Source of the DNA: Prunella strophiata
Taxonomy: Eukaryota; Chordata; Aves; Passeriformes; Prunellidae
Direction: 5' to 3'
DNA: 64,000 nt
Assembly: GCA_036583965.1 (NCBI GenBank)
Contig: JAZBQD010000017.1
Span: 29,050,385-29,114,384, forward strand
Numbering within the stretch: the stretch's first letter is position 1; each line of letters opens with the position of its first letter. Both the position numbers and the translations under genes were made by a program. Shown one piece after another: positions 13,270 to 25,600 of the stretch. The notes under the pieces were generated by a model. It was given only the letters and a program-made list of their open reading frames with translations. It was not told the DNA's origin and made no database searches.

Positions 13270-15160
13270 AAACATGGCAAAACCCTTTTCCCTGGTGTTC
13301 TAAGAGTATCTGAGCTTTTCCTTGTAGCATTTGCAGACTCAGAAGGTTCATGTTTATCTGAGTCATGAGAAACTGAAATAAATTTTGTGTTCAGATAATT
13401 AAAGTTATATTGTATAACTGATCTAGTTGTAGACCAAAGAAGAGGGGAAAAGGAAAATTGCCTCACTGTGGTAATGCTGAGAGAAAACTCCTCACCTGTT
13501 TACCTTTTATAGTTCTTTTTCAAAATTAAGTCACTTATGCGCAGGGAGCAGAGAAGTACAATGTATCACAACTGTATTATTTGAATACCTGTCTAAATAC
13601 AGAATTGGTTGCCTTTCTCTTGAGCACTTTATTTGAGGAGAGCAGCATAATTTGCTAAGAAACAAAAGAAGCAATTCCTTTTGCAATGACCTTGTGCAAA
13701 ATGCTCAGCTACAGCAAGGATCTGGTTCTAATATGCAAGTTAAATCCCTTTAAGGCATGAACCCAGCATACAAAATGCATTTTAGGCTCAAGTTTTTACA
13801 AACCTATTCCTTGTTCTCAGTGTCACACATAGAAGAAAGCAAAGCAAAACAAAACAAAACAAAACAAAACAAAACAAAACAAAATCAAACCAGAAAAAGA
13901 CTCTGAATGCATCCAAATGGGGGAAAGGCTGGCAGGAAATGGAAAGATTTTCCAGAGAGAGCTTGCATTGTAGCAACATTCTCATGCCTTAAGGAAGAGT
14001 AGGGCTGCTGCTCCAGAGCAGGCATGTGTGCAGATGGACAGTATGGCAGACAGTGCAAGGCTCTTCAGACAAGCCTTACTCTGGGGACACTCTGAGATCC
14101 ATTTCTGCTCTTTTCTGCTATTGCTGCTCACACAGGCCATCCTGCTGACCTCAGCAGTGCTGCCTGCAGGAGCTGAGGATATGCTGAACAAGATACCATA
14201 GTCCTTCAATGTCAGCAATCTTTTCTGCTTAAAAGACTGATGAGGAGAAGTGCAGGTCTTCAGCCACCTACAGCTCTTCCACCAGCATCAAAGGAAGACG
14301 GGGTGGTCCCATGTTTCTTGAAACTGAAAGGAAATTAGTGGAAGTATCTGAAGACTGCACAGATTTGAAAATTCTGCTGGCATTTTTGCTGGCAGTGGCC
14401 CCTTCTTGAGACTGGCAGTTATGGTCATGTCTCCCCTCCATGTGATTATGCTGCAATCATTGGTGGTATAACAACTCCTCCTCCAAAATAGGTTGGTGAT
14501 TATGTGGGGAACACATAAGACAAGTTTTATTTTCTGGACAAGGGATTAGTTTTGTGGCACTGGTAGTTAAAGCAATCTAGTTTCTATTAGCAAATCAGCA
14601 TGACTGAGGTATAACTTGCTGGCAGAATTTGGCAAAATTTGACAAAAAATGCTCATCTTGACTGCTGTTCTATTTAGAGGAGCACCATTCAGGTCACATA
14701 TGCCAAACAGGTTTAGGATGTGTGTGTATTCTTCCAAGGAAATACATCTACCTGGCCTTCCTCCATATGAATTCATCTTTTAGTTTTCAGACCCAGACCT
14801 AGAGCAGCTATGTCATACATACTGCTCCTTCCTTTACACTAGTCAAATCCTTCCTGAAGGTGCCACATCCTCTGGGATGGGTTCTCTGTCCACCCCTTCT
14901 GCTCATTCCAAGAGAAGTCATCATTAATAAGGTGACTAATCAGATGATTTAGGGTCTTCCTGACAGCAATACTAGTGTTCCTAGAAAAGAATTAAAACTC
15001 TCAATGTGAGCTAAGTTCCAGAATCAAATTGAAAATTTAATAGACCTGTCCATGTTAACCAGTTTTGTTTTGGTTTGCTATAAATACAGCTTGCTTTGCA
15101 AGCAAGAAAAGCATGAGGTAAGTTTGTATATTTCTGTTATATTTGAAGTGCTGGGCTCTT
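13270..15160. other. Non-coding sequence
   Basis: Apart from the AAAAC repeat at 13846-13884 I see nothing specific. Short open frames on the minus strand (13982-14218, 14268-14456) have no recognisable product. Confidence 0.55.
13846..13884. repeat. (AAAAC)n pentanucleotide microsatellite
   Basis: About eight tandem AAAAC units without interruption, extended on the left by an imperfect 'caaagc' unit. A likely length-polymorphic marker. Confidence 0.95.
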
Positions 15161-15164
15161 CTGG

Positions 15165-15250
15165 GAGTGGAGCTGTGACCTCTGTCAGCTGATGGGAGCA
15201 GAGTCTTCCTTCTGAGCCAATACCTCAACCAACTGAGCTGCTGCCATGCC
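15165..15250 (-). other. Possible tRNA-derived (SINE-like or pseudo-tRNA) segment
   Basis: On the minus strand the stretch opposite 15223-15240 reads 'cagctcagttggttgagg', matching a tRNA D-arm/A-box at all but about one key position. About 60 nt further on, 'ggtcacagctcc' (opposite 15169-15180) is a weak match to a B-box. The spacing is long for an ordinary tRNA and fits only a long-variable-arm tRNA or a decayed SINE. I cannot fold a clean cloverleaf or name an anticodon, so this is a weak call; chance similarity is a real alternative. Confidence 0.25.
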
Positions 15251-18200
15251 AGAGTACACCTTCCACCTGGGGCTGTTAAATAACAAATGGGAAACAAGCT
15301 ACCATGTATTTTTACACTAGTTCATTTGGAGCAAGAGAAAATAAATGAAGGTTCTAAGGCCTTTAGCTGAGGACAAAGAGTTCCATGTTTTAAGTTTCCA
15401 AAAGAGTGTTTATCTTGAACTCTGCTACTCAAAATAACACTGCAGGTTGGAAGGGGAAAAAAGAAGCACAAATAACCCTCAACCAGCCAAGATATTGCCT
15501 TTCTACATTCATCATTCTCCCAGGAATTCCTTTACTTTTTTTATAGGGTGAGCAGAGCTTACAAGGGACTTACTCTCAAAGGTGAAACAACAAAAGTACT
15601 TCTTCCACTTGATTATAACCTGTGTAGAAACTGATAAATTCCCAGCTCATCTGGCTTGTGCCTTGCCATTGGTTATTTAACATGATAGAGAGGCAGTGTC
15701 ACAGCCATCAGGGGATTTTCTTTACTGATGACTAGTTCACATATCAACAATGCAGTTCTGGGAGAGTCAAGGCATTTGCTAGTGGCAGTGAAAGGCACTT
15801 CTTTTTCTGCCCTTCTGTGACTTATTGAGTGAGGTCAAGATCCGTGCCAGAGCCTGGAGGTAATCACTGCCACCCAGACCAGAGATCATCATTACAAATG
15901 CCTGTCAGTACTATGACAACTATCTGATTCTAATTCTTACAAACTAAAAGGTTTTCTTGCTGTAAAGTTAGAGTGTTTTTCTAGGCTATGGCCAATGTTG
16001 GTAATGGTTTACTCTTTCATTGTACAGCTCATTTACTAGGTGCTTTCCATAACATCACCTAAAGGGCTGTTTGCATTAAATTGGTTCAGAGAAAGTGGCA
16101 AGACAGAACAAGGAACTGAGCTGCTCAGCTGAAATATATGGTGTGAAGTACACACATGCCAGAAGTTGGCAAATTCACATTTTTGGGGCATTTTCTTTTC
16201 CCAAGTGCTGCAGAACTGATATCTGAATGAGGATATAGTAAGATGGGGCAGCCCTATGGCAGAAGCCCACAGCCCTGTGCACAAAAGCCCACAGATAGAA
16301 GCCTACACAAGCCATAGCCAGCACTGTCTCACTGCAGGAGGTGCTGCTAATTAGTGTGTACTGAAATGAAGAGCTTTGCCCTCTGTGCTCTCACCTGCAC
16401 CTGCATGCAATTCCCAGAGTGCACGGAGCCAACCACCTGATGATTGCAGCCAGCGAGGGAGAAAGGGGCACCCCTGATGAATGCTGTATCGTCACCTGAT
16501 AAAGGATCATTCTCAAAACCAACACATTCCCTCTCCACTCTTTATTTCTCTCATCTTTTTCATTTTATCTGTAGTACTGGGATCATAGTGTCGTGTGGCC
16601 ATGGAGAACTGGGCCCAAGTCAAAGGCTTTAAAGGAAGTGGAGAAATATTGAAACACAACAAGGTCAATCTCAAGCTAAATGCTGCTTCCCAGGGACACA
16701 CAATAACAGCAGGATGCATGGGTGTAGCTCACAGCTACAGGTGGGCAGCCACTGAGGTGAAGATCAATAATGGAGCTAAAGGCACAGCTCAGACATGATA
16801 GGCTTTAAAAAGGAGCAGACCAGAGAATAGTCTGCATGGGATGTCTGGGAAGCAATGGAGTTGTAGGGGGCCCATCTTACAAAAAGCTGAGCATTGTACA
16901 GGTTTGTGTGCTGGAAACATGGCTAAGAGCCACTGAGGCTGAAATAAAGTTTGCTCACAGAAGAGTAGGGGGGGGGGGTGTTTCCTCAGCCCACTAGAGT
17001 TAATCCTGTCAGAAATGTAGGTCTGGGACAGGAGCAGAACTCAGTTTCCTGGGAAACCTGTGCTAAAGACAATCTGCAGGAGATTATATCTGTCTTGCCA
17101 TTTACACCCTTTTTATGAATGCACTGATGTTTGGTCTAGTTTTTGCAGGTAGAATACTGTTATGATGCCCTCTGTACATCCAACAGAGCAAAAGCATCAA
17201 TATCAAAGTGAGAAACTGTGGTTAAAATAGAGTCAGGGTCTGATTTATACTCCACAGGCTGCTGCATCAGGAGCAGAATGTCCAGGTTGGTGTCACCTCA
17301 CTCCACATCTTCTCTCAGAATGTATTCTGAGTCAGAATGAGTCCACAGCTTGCGTCAGCAGTTGTGATGGTGAGAAACTATTAACACAGTTATGTGTTAG
17401 TGAAGAACCTCTAGGATGTGTTTAATGAAAAGATAAGATACTTTTTTTCTCCCATTTTCTTTGATTGAGTTTTCCTTCTTACAGCAAAGTGCAGCTCTTT
17501 CCTGTACTACAGAAAAAAAAGTAAAACCAGACAATCAATTTAAAAATAGAAACTGCTGTCCTACTGTTTTAGGGGAACTTTGCCCAGAGTGTACTATTTT
17601 AGTATTGATTTTTAATTTTTTTTTTTTTTTTGGGATAGGATATATGATTTTGAAACACTTTATTTTTGTCTCATATATTCAGCAGTGAGGGCAGAGATGA
17701 ATCATGCAACCCACTGGTAATTCTTTGTCTTCAATCACAGGAGCATTTAGTACCTGTGAGGGTTACTACTTTCTTCCACAAGAATCAAGATTCAGGATCT
17801 GTTAAATGTACGAAGTGCTGAGAAGTTGCCTAGTATGACCCAGCATTATGCAAAAATCTCTTCCAATTCCTGTGCTTCTTCCTTAGGGGAAGCCGAATTG
17901 AATTCTAAAGTGTATTTGGTTAACATTGAGAACCATACAAAGTACAGGTCTAGAAAACAAAATCAGAACATTAACAGCAAATAAGCCAAATTTCATAACA
18001 GACTACAAAGAATGACAAATATCGGAAGCCTGACAAAATCACAACTACATTTGAAGTTCTCTTTTCCAATAATCAGTTTGTTGGGTCAGAAAAGGCAGCA
18101 TCCAGAATTGATCTAGTCTCTAGTCTTCTGACAGGGTCAAGGTCAGCTCTGAGCAGAAGGAACTAACTGTGATCAGGTCACTTAGTAGAGCATCAGGGGA

Positions 18201-21200
18201 AGACCTGCCATATCCCTTATGTAGACCCCAACCCCAGCTTCCCCTGTAATGGGTGTATGAGGGGCCATGACTATTCTTTACCACAGCTCCCCTGCCCTGA
18301 ATGATGAGTTGTCTCCTGACATTTGTGCTTGAATAGCACAGTTAGCATCAGTTAAGACAACAGATGTCTCACAGATACAACCTTTCCTTAAATATTTTTT
18401 TAGTGTTTAGCTGAATTAACCTTTAACTTTAATCTCCCTGTTTATTCTCTTTTTCTTTATTTTTTCACCTAAAAGTAATCAGTGCAAGTCATCAGCTATG
18501 AACTCTGCCTACAAATCTTCATATGTTGAACATCACACCTTGCACAACAATATGATGTACAACTGATCTACTACCTGATTGTCTGCTTGCTATTACAAGC
18601 CTACACACACACACAGAGAGAAAGGCATTCATTTCATGCAGATATCACAGTTTGGGCAGGGAAGAATAGCCAAAGAAAAGTAAGCAGCAGAAAATACACA
18701 GAAACCAGAGCTTGGATTCCAACACGATGGTGCTCTGAGTGCAGACTCATGCAGGAAGACCCTGGTTTGAACCACAGGGGAAGCATGTGGGGAGTCAGCT
18801 TGCCTGCTTTACTTGAGCTGAAGCTGCTTGGACTCCCACTGCCACAAATGAGGCTCAAGGGAACTCTGTGAGGAACCCTGCAACCATCTCAGTCTACCCA
18901 CTCATGCCTGTCAGACTGCTGCCACTGTCCACAGTGAATGGGCTGATGAAGACACCTCAGTGACAGCACATCTCTGAGTGTGCTATTTAACAAGATGTAG
19001 AAAGTTGTCCATAAGGAGAAAACTGATTACTTGCTTGTTAAGGACTGAAAAGCCCAGATAAGAGTAGAGTGAAGAATCCTGGCACCCAGGATGTGAAATT
19101 TTAATGATCCTATTCCTACCGGCCAGGCAGAGAAGAGTTGTGCAAAGAGGGACTCCAAATGACACCTTTGTGTCAGTAAGATGAAGCTAGCCTTTTTGAC
19201 GTAAGGGCTGGCTTGCTGTGTCGACATAGTTACTTGGCTGAATCATTTCCTGGGCCAGGAAAGCCATTTCCAGGCTCTCTGGAAAGGCAGTGCAAAGCAG
19301 CAGAGGTGCTGGTGCCTTTAGTGGGGAAAACCACAGCTTTGGTCCTGCAGATAAACCCTCACCTGATGACTACTGCCCCAAATCCCTACAAAGGTGAGCT
19401 CAGTCTTGGGAGACAGGATGGGCACCCAGGGCAGCAGCCGTGGACACCTTCCCCACATCATCCAGCATGGATGCAGAACTGAGCCCTTCTGGTCAGACAA
19501 AGTCAACACAATGGACTGTTTGGGCAGGTCTTACCGGTGCTCCTGATGTCTGTGGTTTTACTTTGTACTTCTATATTATTTATCCTATTACTATCACAGG
19601 GAGAAGACAAGCCCTCAGTCTTAGAATCTCACAGAAGGCAATATTCCTTTCCTTCCATGTCTGTCATGTTTGCCACCTTCCCTACCTTCACCCTTTCTTC
19701 TTGTGGCTTCAGCAAGATGAAATGACTGGACCCCAAAAGAAAGCTTCAAGATAAACGACTTCATTACATCAGAACTGATGTTTCCTCAGGATTTCCAAAG
19801 GCTTTTATCAGGGCTGTTAGAGCAGTGGAAGTGAGGTGCATAGGTCTTGTCATATATTAAAATGTGGTTAATAGGTAGGAAATTAACAGCACACAAGACC
19901 AGACATTTTTCAGCAAGAAAGCAGGGTGCTGTCAGGAGAAGCATTAGGACTACTGTGCCTCAGCATGCTTTGTAATGGCCTGAAGAGGGGAGGGATTAGT
20001 TAGGTGGCAGATTCCCTGATGATACACCATGATTTAGATTAGTGAGGCATAGGGAGCCTTATGAAGAAAGCCCGTAGTGAAAATTACTATTTGGCCACAC
20101 AATTGTGGTTAAATTTCAGTTTAGGGAAGGGCTTTGCAAACTGGCAGTGCACAATGAAAGAAATAACTCAAGCAATTTGAAGGTACTGGTGGGATCTGAG
20201 TTAGTCACAACCACTGTTCCTGCCCAGGCGGAGAAGAATAAAAAAAAATAGTAATTTTCCCTGTGGACAGTGCTTTTTGGAGAAAGAGGGAAAAAAATTA
20301 TGTGTCAGACAAGTCAGGAACAGAATAGTAAACAATCTGAAAATTTGGGTACAAACCCCATGGGGTCATCTTCATCTTGAATCTTTCATTGAGATCTGCT
20401 CTCTTAATCTTGCCTGCTCAGATTGTACAGTTCTGGTCTCTTCCATCATTGTCTGCTACTGCTACAGCTGTATGTGGGCTACAGCTAGTTACCCTTTTTT
20501 TTTTCAATGTTTTAGTATATATAAATTCTGCCTTAATTTTAGTACCTTATTACTAAGGGAAGTGTTGAGGTTTTTTGAGGCCCTTGTCTCCATAGTTCAT
20601 AGTTACCAGCTAGAGCTGTAACAGAAAATAAACTGAGAATCCTTATTTAACAATAACTTTTGCCTTTAAGGCTAAGAGAAAAGTACTGCTTAGTATCTGT
20701 GCAATGGGACTGTCCATTTCACACTCTAATGGTCTAGTACAGACACTGACTGTCTTGAAAACTTCTTATTTCTGATACACAGCAAATAATTTATTATTGC
20801 CCTTGGTATCCTTGGCTATTTGCTCTTAAAATTTCCTTTTATCCTGCTTCCACTCTGGCAGGTAAGGTAGAAGATTAGTTTCCACTCCATTAGCATTACA
20901 AGAACTAGATTTCCATTTCTTAAACAATATTTTTGGTATGAATATATCCCTACTCTTTGCCATTTCACCAGAGTGCTTTCTGTTTCCTCTTTTGCCTTCT
21001 GAGTGATGCATCTTTCCTGTGACTCTCTGTGTCAAAGGCTGTTATTACTACAGATGTGTGCTGTTGCCTAATATGTGTGTTTCAATGTGAGTGATAAGTA
21101 ATATGCAAAAATATGCTACATGCAAAATCCATTTTCTCCCATCTCAAAACCAGTTCCAAAATACTGTGGACAAGTTGCTGCAGTGCATAGTCAGATACAC

Positions 21201-21902
21201 TAAATTTCCTGAAACATTCATCACCTGCTGAAGTCAAGTGCTCTTGTAGACCTTTCCCCCTGAGAAATCTCTGCTGCCTAGGATCCCAAACCAAATACTT
21301 AGGCATCAGGCTACATGCTGGGCAGAATTGGCTCATCACACAATGATGAGCTCCAGATCTAGGCACTCATCCAGGAACAGACACACAGATTCTGCTGGAG
21401 CAAAGTATAGGATGCAAGGAAGGGTGCCTTGCTATCTATGCATAATAGGGATGCTGAGACACATAAGCAGGCAGAGGAGCTGAAGCAGTCACTTGGATAT
21501 CAGGACTGCATTTGTCAGTCATCAGGCTGGAAGTTCCTGCAGCTTCAGTGTCCAGACCAAGTTCTCCCATGGCCAAAACACCTCTTCTCCCACAAAGATC
21601 TTTATGTAGGCAGTGTGGAATTAGCAGGGCAAGTGAACAAGCCAAGTCCTGCATTGTCACTGGCAATAGCCAGACCAAATGCAAGGCCTATCTACAATGT
21701 ATAGGGATATCAGAGTCGATAAGTATAGTTTCTAGCATAGCTCCTGGATACAGCTCCTCAAACCAATTTGTCTCAAGCCATTGAACACTTGCCTTCGTTC
21801 ATAAATAGTCATCTACAACTTCAGAACTGTTAATATGGCATCATCAAGTACGGCAACCTAGCAGAGAAAGAAATAGGAGAGACCAAGGACTTCACTCATT
21901 TC
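15251..21902. other. Non-coding sequence
   Basis: No gene is recognised in this 6.6 kb. Simple sequence includes an 11-G run at 16968-16978, a T run near 17616-17631 and a short CA run near 18604-18616. Open frames such as 19440-19754 and 20277-20621 (104 and 114 codons) have no family resemblance or supporting splice context that I can see. Confidence 0.55.
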
Positions 21903-21948
21903 TGGATTACGTTAATTATGTTCTCATATATATATGAGATGTAATCCA
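21903..21948. repeat. Interrupted palindrome
   Basis: An inner perfect palindrome tctcatata/tatatgaga (21922-21939) is flanked by an outer matching pair, 'tggattac' at 21903-21910 and 'gtaatcca' at 21941-21948. The outer arms are separated from the inner ones by 11 nt on the left and 1 nt on the right. As RNA or single-stranded DNA it could form a stem with a one-sided bulge. Confidence 0.8.
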
Positions 21949-22648
21949 ACCCAATCTGCTGGCACTTGCAGAAGACATAGACAGAGATCCTGTGATTTTA
22001 TCAGGACCATTTTTAGGCTCCAGAGCACATGTAGAGGTTTTCGTTGGACCAAAAGAAACATAGCACTCAAATAAAACCAAACCTAGTTACTTTCTAGTCT
22101 TAGCAAAGTAGCTCTCACAGTGATCTGCTTCTTTGATGGGTATGACAGCAAACACTATCATTTTGTTTTCAATAAAAAGTCGTCATCACTCTCTTAATAT
22201 CCTTCAGAGAGCAACTTCCACTGAAATGGGATGGAAAAAAATTACGAGTGACTCTTCTCGATCTTAAAAAGTAGAGCCAGAATTTTAAAACAGTTTTATT
22301 TTTCTGATGTTCAAAGACCAAGAAGCAGACAATTCTCGCCTGCTTTTTCAGACCAATCTGCATAATAAATGCCAAGTTTGTGGTAGACTCCCCAGCTTAT
22401 ATCACATGCAGAGAAGGCCAGATGGGTAAACAAATTCCAGAAACTCATATTCATAAATAGGCTTCCAAAATAGTTTGCAATGGTTTCAGTATCAGCCCTG
22501 AAAAATGCTGCAATTTTTCAACAGAACAAGTAATTTAACTTGCCATTCTTCTATATTTGTATTTATGAAAGAGTGATTACCTGTGCCTTACACATATGTT
22601 TTTATAGTGATTACTGTATGCATTCCACAAGGTATTCATCCTCTTCTG

Positions 22649-22699
22649 AAACCTTCTTAAACCTGTGTTCAAAATTTGAACACAGGTTCAAGAAGGTTT
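22649..22699. repeat. Near-perfect 51-bp palindrome (25-bp arms, 1-nt centre)
   Basis: The left arm 22649-22673 and right arm 22675-22699 are reverse complements at 24 of 25 positions, with a single A at the centre (22674). The arms contain 'cctgtgttcaaa' and 'tttgaacacagg'. There is essentially no loop. No known transposon end or binding site is obvious. It lies inside otherwise unremarkable AT-rich sequence. Confidence 0.95.
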
Positions 22700-25600
22700 T
22701 TTCTCTTCCCTCAGCTCACCATAATTGCCTTTAGATACAGTACACTGTCCTGTTTTGAAAGCCACAAGAAGTTGCTGGACCAGTGATAGTGCTTTGCAGA
22801 GGAAATTTGCTAATTTTGAACTTTATTGCCAAATATATTTTTCATCTTAAAAGGGGCAAGGAATTGCTTATTGCAGTGCAGATTGCAGGCTAAGAAAAGT
22901 ATCTCTGAGACTCCAAAATCAGGAGCAGTGGAGGTCTAAGTGGGGAGTGGGAGCTGAAGGTTTTCAGTAGTGGACCAGCTTTATGAACCTCACATGCTCC
23001 ATTAAATCATGGACATCAAGGTGTGTTCCCCATGCTGGGCTGTCACCACTGGCATCTGCCTTTGGGGCTAAAGCTAAGGGAGGCAAAGACTTGGTTTTGT
23101 GACCCCAGGCCCAGAGAGAGAACAAACTGAGCCCTTCCCCTTCAGCTCCTTCTGTAGCAAAGCAGAAGGAAATGAAGAGAGGCAGACACAGTTGCTTTTC
23201 TAAGGAGGAGGAGGAACTAAAAGTACAAAGATGAAGCAGCCAAGCCCACTTGGGATTGTGTCCTTGGACTGCACACCCTTGCATTTTGCATACCCATCCA
23301 GAGGAAATATTGAGGAGGTGCTCAATTTTCCCATCATCCAAACACTGCTCTGAAAATCAGGAGGCCTCTAAGGGGATTGTGCTGAATGCTTTGTGTTTGA
23401 AGAGGCCTCTGTAATTCTAGGTGTTCACTGCTGCACATCCATCTTCCATCACAGGTTTCAGAGCCCAGAGTACAGGCCCCATGTGCCTTCCCATGCTGTG
23501 GGAATGGCAGGGATACCTTGCACTTCAAAGGGTCGGATCAGTGCCAGTGGTCTGTACCCAGTCCCTCACTACAGTCTTGCAGTGGTAATATTATGCAACT
23601 GGGTTTCAGGTAAGTGCTTTTCCTTCATTTTCCCATGGTTCCTATGGAAACCAATCCCACAGCCCTTGCCGAGTGAATGCAGAAACCACAGCAGGGTTCA
23701 TAAGTGGGAGATTTGCCCATTTTCTGTATTGGCCAAATGTTTACTCCACTTACATTATAATAGCTTCAAGACACACAGTCAAAATGCTACATGCTTTGGG
23801 AGATCCTGCTTATTCCAGTGGGGTTGTCTATGCTTTATTAGGCTGCATTTTTCAAGAAATAATTTGTTACATCTGCCAATTTTTGCATGTGAAACTAATT
23901 TATGTACATGAAAACGTTCCACTCAGTTCTGTAGTTCAGCAGAACATGGTGATAGAGATCTCCTGGCACAAGATCCCTGTAGTTCCCACATGCATTAATT
24001 TATTCATAGGAAATGCAAAGATGGAATTTTGTAAGAATAAAACGTGATTCTTAAGTATTTAGTCATTGCTGAATATTTATAACTGGTGGAAAAAACCTTC
24101 AATAAAAAGATAGGTTGTAACCTTTAATGATGACAGACTAGGGGATGTCAGAAATATCTGACCACAAGCAGAGATTTTCTGTGAAATGCTGCTTGCACAA
24201 CACGCCTGACAAAGAAGTCAGCAAACTGCAGGGAAGAGGGATGATGCCTGGGCACTCTGTTCCTTACAGGACCTTGGGAACAGCCTAGTCACTTCCCTCT
24301 GCACCCACACCTGACTGCATCCATCACAACCCTCTCCCACTTGGCTTTTTCTGTCATGGCTCAAACTCTGCTGCAGCAGAACATTTTGGTTGTAGAGCCA
24401 AGCTGAGTGAAACATACCTTGTGCACAGTGAGCAGGAGGTACCCAGTGTAGCTTTCTATGAAAAACGTGTTCAAGGCAGAGAGGGAGTAAATGGTAAAAT
24501 TCAGCTTTGTCAAGCTTCAGACAGCACAGGCAGCAAAAGGCTTCCTGCTCCCCCCTGTTCAGCAAGCACACTCAGGCAGCATCTGATCCAGCAGCTGTTT
24601 GAAGCTGCTGAAAAGGCCCCTGCTGACTTTGTGCAACAGCTGACTCATGCCTGAGTAAAGACTGGTGGAAAGTGGTCACCTGCAGAGGATCCTGCCCCTT
24701 AAACAGAAGGATTTTCTTCTGCATGGAAGATGGCAGAGCTAAGTCAGTCAAGCCCTTTACTTCCCAAGGAGTGATTTTGGTTAACACAATTATAATTAAC
24801 TGGAGATAAATTGGAGTAGAAAGAGGATAGTAGCTTCAATATATGAATAATATCTTTGCTCCTTTTTCTGCAAGAAAATTTGACTTTAGAGTTAACAAGT
24901 GGGAGGATCTTAGAAACATTTCAGTGCAATAAAGCCTGCCGTTCAGGACAATACCCTTCCTACAAAACACCAAGACAGTGACAGAGATGTAATGAGATCG
25001 TTCTCCTCTTTCCAGCATCATGATCAGTCTACTAAAGGGTATCCTCGTTGTTTAGTGGGCAGAGGAGTAGTTGCAAAGCTGATGACATCCTCAAAATGTG
25101 AGAGAGGAAAAGGCTTTCCTAAAGTGTAATAAGGGCAGATTTTCTTCACTGGCTCTGATTTGTAATCAGTGCTGCTGAGGCACCTGCCATTTGCAAGAGC
25201 AGAAGATCTTTAAAGCAGAAGGGGGGACAGTGAAACACAAAGCCTAGAAAACTGGGAGCATTCCACAAACCACACTGCACAGACCTAAAAGCACTGGAGA
25301 GATGGAGACAAAACCTCTGTTCATAAATTGCTGAGGTACTGTGTGGGGATTAATTTAGAAATATAAAGTTTCAAAGTGACAGACTCAACCACAAAACATT
25401 TGTCTGAAGAGATAATACATCTGCCATTTGTCTGTTATTACCCAGAGTGAGCTGAGGCCGGGACCCATGCACTAGGCCTGTCCCAGAAGACACTCATGAC
25501 TGCTCATAGCCTTAGTGTGGTAACTGAGGCTATGTCTTCTGAAGTGTTCAAGTACATACAGATGTGTAGTGCCCCTGACACAAAGGCAGAATTGTCTCCA

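Noticed and set aside
13010..13275. Phenylalanine-rich minus-strand open frames resembling a membrane protein
   Set aside because: Pure artefact of the A/C-rich low-complexity tract read on the opposite strand.
18720..18795. tRNA T-arm-like 'ccctggtttgaaccacaggg'
   Set aside because: A good T-arm look-alike alone, but no A-box or acceptor stem at the right distance.
23393..23911. 172-codon open frame on the plus strand
   Set aside because: The longest open frame in the window, but its translation has no domain or family resemblance, other frames overlap it, and no promoter or splice context supports it.
24421..24654. 77-codon frame ending in a helix-like, protein-looking stretch (LFEAAEKAPADFVQQL)
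   Set aside because: Looks plausible over about 25 residues only; no upstream coding signal and no family match. The opposite strand is also open.
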